Shown here in pieces: positions 4,791 to 7,749 of a stretch of 7,749 nt of DNA. Origin of the DNA: Sphingomonadaceae bacterium (GTDB taxonomy: Bacteria; Pseudomonadota; Alphaproteobacteria; Sphingomonadales; Sphingomonadaceae); the NCBI GenBank assembly GCA_019454625.1, contig JACFNY010000086.1:1-7749 (forward strand), read 5' to 3'. The position numbers and the translations under genes were made by a program. The notes beneath the pieces are model-generated. The model saw nothing but the letters and a program-made list of their open reading frames with translations, made no database searches and had not been told where the DNA came from. The stretch's first letter is position 1. Each line of letters opens with the position of its first letter.

Positions 4791-6409
4791 TTCCGGTCTC
4801 CTCTCGCGGATTGTGCTTCGATCTTCCTGTTCATCCGGCTCGCCTTGTACGACTGTAGCACGGCGCGCATCCTTTCGATGGCCTCGCGCCGCGCCGCGGC
4901 GTTTTCAATATCCGAGAGCTCGCGCTTCAGATTGACGGCGAAGTCCGCGTAGGCGTTCTGCCAGTCGCGGCCCACGGCGGCCTCCATGTCCGTCCGCCCC
5001 GACGAAAGGCGCCGGGCCTTCGCGCGCGGCGGCAGCGCGTAGCGCTCGCCCAGTCCGGGCGTGACGATCGACGCCGCCGCATCGCCCTGCTGCAACAGAC
5101 GTCGCAGGCTCTCCATCGCATCCGCCTCCCCGTGTGTGAGGAAGATGCTGCCAGCGATCGGGCGACGCTCATTGATCCATCGCAAGATGTCGGCCTGATC
5201 GGCATGGGCGGAATAGCTGTCGATGCGGCGGACCTGCGCGCGCACGGCCACGTCGTGGCCCGAGATGCGCACGCGCGGCGCACCGTCCATGATGGTGCGG
5301 CCGAGCGTTCCGGCCGCCTGGAAGCCGACGAACAGCACCGTCGATTCCCGCCGCCCCAGATTGTGCCGGAGGTGATGGCGGATGCGGCCGCTTTCGCACA
5401 TGCCCGAGGCCGCCATGATGATGGCGCCCGACACGCTGTTCAGCTTCATGGATTGCGACGCGCTGCCGACATAGTGGAAGGCCGGGTGCCGGAAGACCTC
5501 GCCGGACCCCATGTCCTCGAGATCGGCGGCGTGCCGCGCGAAGACGCCGGTGGTCCGGCTGGCGAGCGGCGAATCGATGAAGACCTGCGTGTAGGGCAGC
5601 CGTCCGGTGTTGATGAGCATGGCGACGTCGAGCAGCAGCTCCTGCGTCCGCTCCAGCGCGAACACGGGGATGACGAGGTTGCCGCCGCGCGTCAGCGCCG
5701 CCTTGATCTCGGCTTCGAGCAGCGTGCGCCGCTCCGGGATCGTCGTATGCTCGCGGGTGCGGTCGCCGTATGTGCTTTCGCAGACGACGTGGTCGAAGCC
5801 TTGCGGCGCGTCCGGGTCCGGGTGGAAGGCCTTGTGCTCCGGCCCGATGTCGCCCGAGAACAGCAGGCGGCTGCCGCCGGCCTCGATCTCGACGGACGCC
5901 GAGCCGAGGATGTGGCCGGCGTTCCACAGCCGGGCGCGGACGCCGGGCACCGGCTCGAACCAGTGTTCGAGCGCGACGGGCCTTGCAAGCGCCGCGGCCT
6001 GCTTCGCATCCGCCTCGGTATAGATCGGCTCGACCTCGGGTTCGTCGGCACGGTCCGCGCGGCGGTTGCGCCGCTCCACGTCGCTTTCCTGGATGCGGCC
6101 CGCGTCGGGCAGCATGTGGTCGAGCAGGTCGCGCGTCGGACCCGTGCACCATATGGGGCCCGCGAATCCCTCGCGCACCAGCCGGGGCAGCAGGCCGCTG
6201 TGGTCGATATGGGCGTGCGTGAGGATGACGGCGTCGAGGCGCGCGGCATCGAACGCGAAGCCTTCCGCATTCAGCGCCTCCAGCGTGCGCGACCCCTGGA
6301 ACAGGCCGCAATCGACGAGCAGGCGGCGCTTGCCGACCCGAAGCTCCATGCAGGACCCGGTCACCGTGCGCGCAGCGCCGTGGAAGACGATCTCGGGTGC
6401 TTCAGTCAT
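4787..6409 (-). CDS. MBL-fold / beta-CASP / RMMBL protein, predicted RNA-processing nuclease
   Basis: A 540-residue zinc-dependent hydrolase of the CPSF73/Ysh1-like group. The metallo-beta-lactamase motifs are complete: Asp33 (VDCGLFQG), HAHIDH (65-70), His166 (GHILGSAS) and Asp187 (SGDIGP). The beta-CASP insert carries motif A Glu211 (CESTYGDR), motif B in SGMCESGRIRHHL (335-347) and motif C His402 (SYSAHAD). A final His426 (LTHGE) sits in the RMMBL part. Family members are RNA endo- or exonucleases. A charged tail of about 70 residues (470-540), likely helical and ending in basic residues, extends beyond the core. The gene starts three bases after the ATPase stop, with GAAGG (6418-6422) eight bases before the ATG, and overlaps the universal stress gene by 4 bp. 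RNA is the likely substrate; a different hydrolase role cannot be excluded. Confidence 0.93.
   Translation of the reverse strand: MTEAPEIVFHGAARTVTGSCMELRVGKRRLLVDCGLFQGSRTLEALNAEGFAFDAARLDAVILTHAHIDHSGLLPRLVREGFAGPIWCTGPTRDLLDHMLPDAGRIQESDVERRNRRADRADEPEVEPIYTEADAKQAAALARPVALEHWFEPVPGVRARLWNAGHILGSASVEIEAGGSRLLFSGDIGPEHKAFHPDPDAPQGFDHVVCESTYGDRTREHTTIPERRTLLEAEIKAALTRGGNLVIPVFALERTQELLLDVAMLINTGRLPYTQVFIDSPLASRTTGVFARHAADLEDMGSGEVFRHPAFHYVGSASQSMKLNSVSGAIIMAASGMCESGRIRHHLRHNLGRRESTVLFVGFQAAGTLGRTIMDGAPRVRISGHDVAVRAQVRRIDSYSAHADQADILRWINERRPIAGSIFLTHGEADAMESLRRLLQQGDAAASIVTPGLGERYALPPRAKARRLSSGRTDMEAAVGRDWQNAYADFAVNLKRELSDIENAAARREAIERMRAVLQSYKASRMNRKIEAQSARGDRK
4798..4803 (-). promoter_or_regulatory. 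Strong ribosome-binding site of the universal stress gene
   Basis: GAGGAG on the minus strand ends seven bases before the ATG at 4790. It lies inside the last codons of the nuclease gene. With the ATGA overlap this confirms the start and suggests efficient, partly independent initiation. Confidence 0.65.
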
Positions 6410-6412
6410 CGT

Positions 6413-7749
6413 TCAGGCCTTCAGTTCCTCGAACCATCCGAGCCGGCGCAGCACCGTCTTCTCGGCTTCCAGAAGCAGCATGAGCGCAACGCCGACGGCG
6501 ATGATGAGCGCGCCGTCGATCACGCCGAGCGGCCGGCTCTCGAACAGCGCGTTCATGAACGGCGCATAGGTGAAGAGGAGCTGCGCCGCGACGACCACGG
6601 CGATCGCCGCCAGCACGGACGGCGTGCCGAGCGCGCCGCGCCACGTGATCGAGGTCATGTGCAGGTAGCGGACGTTGAACAGGTAGAAGATCTCCGCGAC
6701 GACCAGCATGTTGACGACCAGCGTGCGCGCCGTCTCGAGGTCGCGGCCAGCGGCGAGGCCGTAGAAGAAGATGCCGAGCGCGGCGCCGGTGAGCAGCAGC
6801 GAGACCACGATCACCCGCCACAGCAGGAACGGCGACAGCAGCGGCGCGTTCGCCGGGCGCGGCGGGCGGCGCATGATGCCGGGTTCCGACGGCTCGAACG
6901 CCAGCACGAGGCCGAGCGTCGCCGACAGCACGAGGTTGATCCAGAGGATCTGCGTCGCCGTCATCGGCATCGCGAAGCCCACGAGGATGGCGATGATGAC
7001 CGCGACCGCCTCGCCGCCGTTCGTCGGGATCGTCCACGAGATGACCTTGCGGATGTTGTCGTAGACGGTGCGGCCTTCGTACACGGCGTTCACAATCGAG
7101 GCGAAATTGTCGTCGAGCAGCACCATTTCCGCCGCTTCCTTGGCGACATCGGTGCCCTTCCGGCCCATCGCGGTGCCGACATCGGCCTGTTTCAGGGACG
7201 GCGCGTCGTTCACGCCGTCGCCGGTCATCGCGACGATGGCGCCGCCCGCCTGAAGCGCGCGGACGATGCGCAGCTTGTGCTCGGGATTGGTCCGCGCGAA
7301 CACGCTGACCCGCTGCACGGCCTCGGCGAGCCGGTCCTCGGGCAGCGCGTCGAGTTCGGCGCCGGTCATCACTTCGGGGTCGTCCGCGAGGTCGATCTGG
7401 CGCGCGATGGCGAGCGCGGTCGCCGCGTGGTCGCCGGTGATCATCTTCACGGCGATCCCGGCCGACCGGCATTCGGCGATCGCCGAGATCGCCTCGGGAC
7501 GCGGCGGGTCGATGAAGCCCATGATGCCGAGCAGCGTCACGCCGTCCGCGAGGTCCTCGAAGCCGATTTTCCTGCACCCGGGGGCCATGCGCTTCATGCC
7601 GAAGGCCAGCACGCGCTCGCCGCGCGCGCCCGCTTCCGCCACCCGCGCGTTCCACGCGGCGCTGTCGAAGTCGTCGCCCGCCATCGCGAACAGCGCCTCC
7701 GGCGCGCCTTTCACGAAGGCCGCGATTTCGCCCGCCGGCCCTTCCCGCA
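6413..7749 (-). CDS. Cation-translocating P-type ATPase (C-terminal half, 5' end outside window)
   Basis: The frame is open to the window edge and begins inside the nucleotide-binding domain: REGPAGEIAAF precedes the VKGAPE motif (7697-7714). The GTG at 7714 is therefore not a start. About 445 residues are visible; complete proteins of this class have roughly 850-900. Seen in order: KGAPE (ATP binding), TGDHAATA (about 7420-7446), MTGDGVNDAP (about 7200-7230), then membrane helices M5-M10. The phosphorylated DKTGT Asp must lie to the right of the window. M5 contains IPTNGGE, keeping an Asn and a Glu used for ion binding in SERCA-like pumps. M6 reads WINLVLSATLG, where Ca2+ pumps have WVNLVTDGLP, so the key Asp is replaced by Ser. 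This pattern recalls the mycobacterial CtpF-like branch as I remember it. It pumps a cation outward or into the periplasm; identity is open. The protein ends WFEELKA, three bases before the nuclease start. Confidence 0.93.
   Translation of the reverse strand, partial: REGPAGEIAAFVKGAPEALFAMAGDDFDSAAWNARVAEAGARGERVLAFGMKRMAPGCRKIGFEDLADGVTLLGIMGFIDPPRPEAISAIAECRSAGIAVKMITGDHAATALAIARQIDLADDPEVMTGAELDALPEDRLAEAVQRVSVFARTNPEHKLRIVRALQAGGAIVAMTGDGVNDAPSLKQADVGTAMGRKGTDVAKEAAEMVLLDDNFASIVNAVYEGRTVYDNIRKVISWTIPTNGGEAVAVIIAILVGFAMPMTATQILWINLVLSATLGLVLAFEPSEPGIMRRPPRPANAPLLSPFLLWRVIVVSLLLTGAALGIFFYGLAAGRDLETARTLVVNMLVVAEIFYLFNVRYLHMTSITWRGALGTPSVLAAIAVVVAAQLLFTYAPFMNALFESRPLGVIDGALIIAVGVALMLLLEAEKTVLRRLGWFEELKA

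Noticed and set aside
7712..7714. GTG at 7714 as the start of the ATPase
   Set aside because: It encodes the Val of the VKGAPE motif, and the frame with matching protein continues to the window edge, so the gene is cut by the window.
1..7749. FNR/FixK-type boxes (TTGAT-N4-ATCAA), suggested by the gene content
   Set aside because: TTGAT half-sites occur, but I saw none paired with a matching half-site in an intergenic position.
1..7749. CRISPR array, insertion sequence with transposase, or phage genes
   Set aside because: No regularly spaced direct repeats, transposase or phage proteins are visible in this window.

Overview
The window looks like a piece of a GC-rich alphaproteobacterial chromosome. 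Codon third positions are strongly G/C, and the protein style and intergenic repeat would fit a sphingomonad, but that placement is inference from style and not a database match. All six recognised protein genes lie on the minus strand and read from the right edge toward the left edge.

Layout in transcription order: (1) the C-terminal half of a P2-like cation-pumping P-type ATPase, whose 5' part lies beyond the right edge (6413-7749); (2) a metallo-beta-lactamase/beta-CASP/RMMBL protein, a predicted RNA-processing nuclease (4787-6409); (3) a tandem-domain universal stress protein (3897-4790); (4) a YrbG-type Na+/Ca2+ exchanger-family membrane protein (2904-3878); (5) a gap of about 220 bp; (6) a MaoC-hydratase/phosphotransacylase fusion starting at TTG (1255-2685); (7) acetate kinase (71-1258). 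Genes 1-4 are separated by 3 bp, a 4-bp overlap and 18 bp. Genes 6-7 overlap by 4 bp (ATGA). The window therefore holds two tightly packed blocks, possibly one former operon, split by the gap.

The gap holds the least ordinary sequence. A 130-bp compound palindrome (2779-2908) is made of two inverted copies of one module. Each copy has the same boundary motifs around its own perfect hairpin, and the two hairpins differ in sequence. The right end of the element supplies the stop codon of the exchanger. Between the element and the fusion gene lie a possible 30-residue upstream frame, whose stop overlaps the TTG start of the fusion gene, and a small hairpin.

At the far left, 41-67 resembles the T-arm and CCA end of a tRNA on the plus strand, one base short of a standard 3' end and without a recognisable tRNA body before it. 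It ends three bases before the acetate kinase stop codon. It may be an attachment-site remnant marking the edge of a mobile island.

Functionally, the two-gene block turns acyl-CoA into acyl phosphate and then ATP plus a free acid. The upstream block combines stress sensing, RNA turnover and two different cation-export systems. Together they suggest an energy-limitation or low-oxygen survival cluster. That role is inferred from gene content; no regulator-binding site was recognised.
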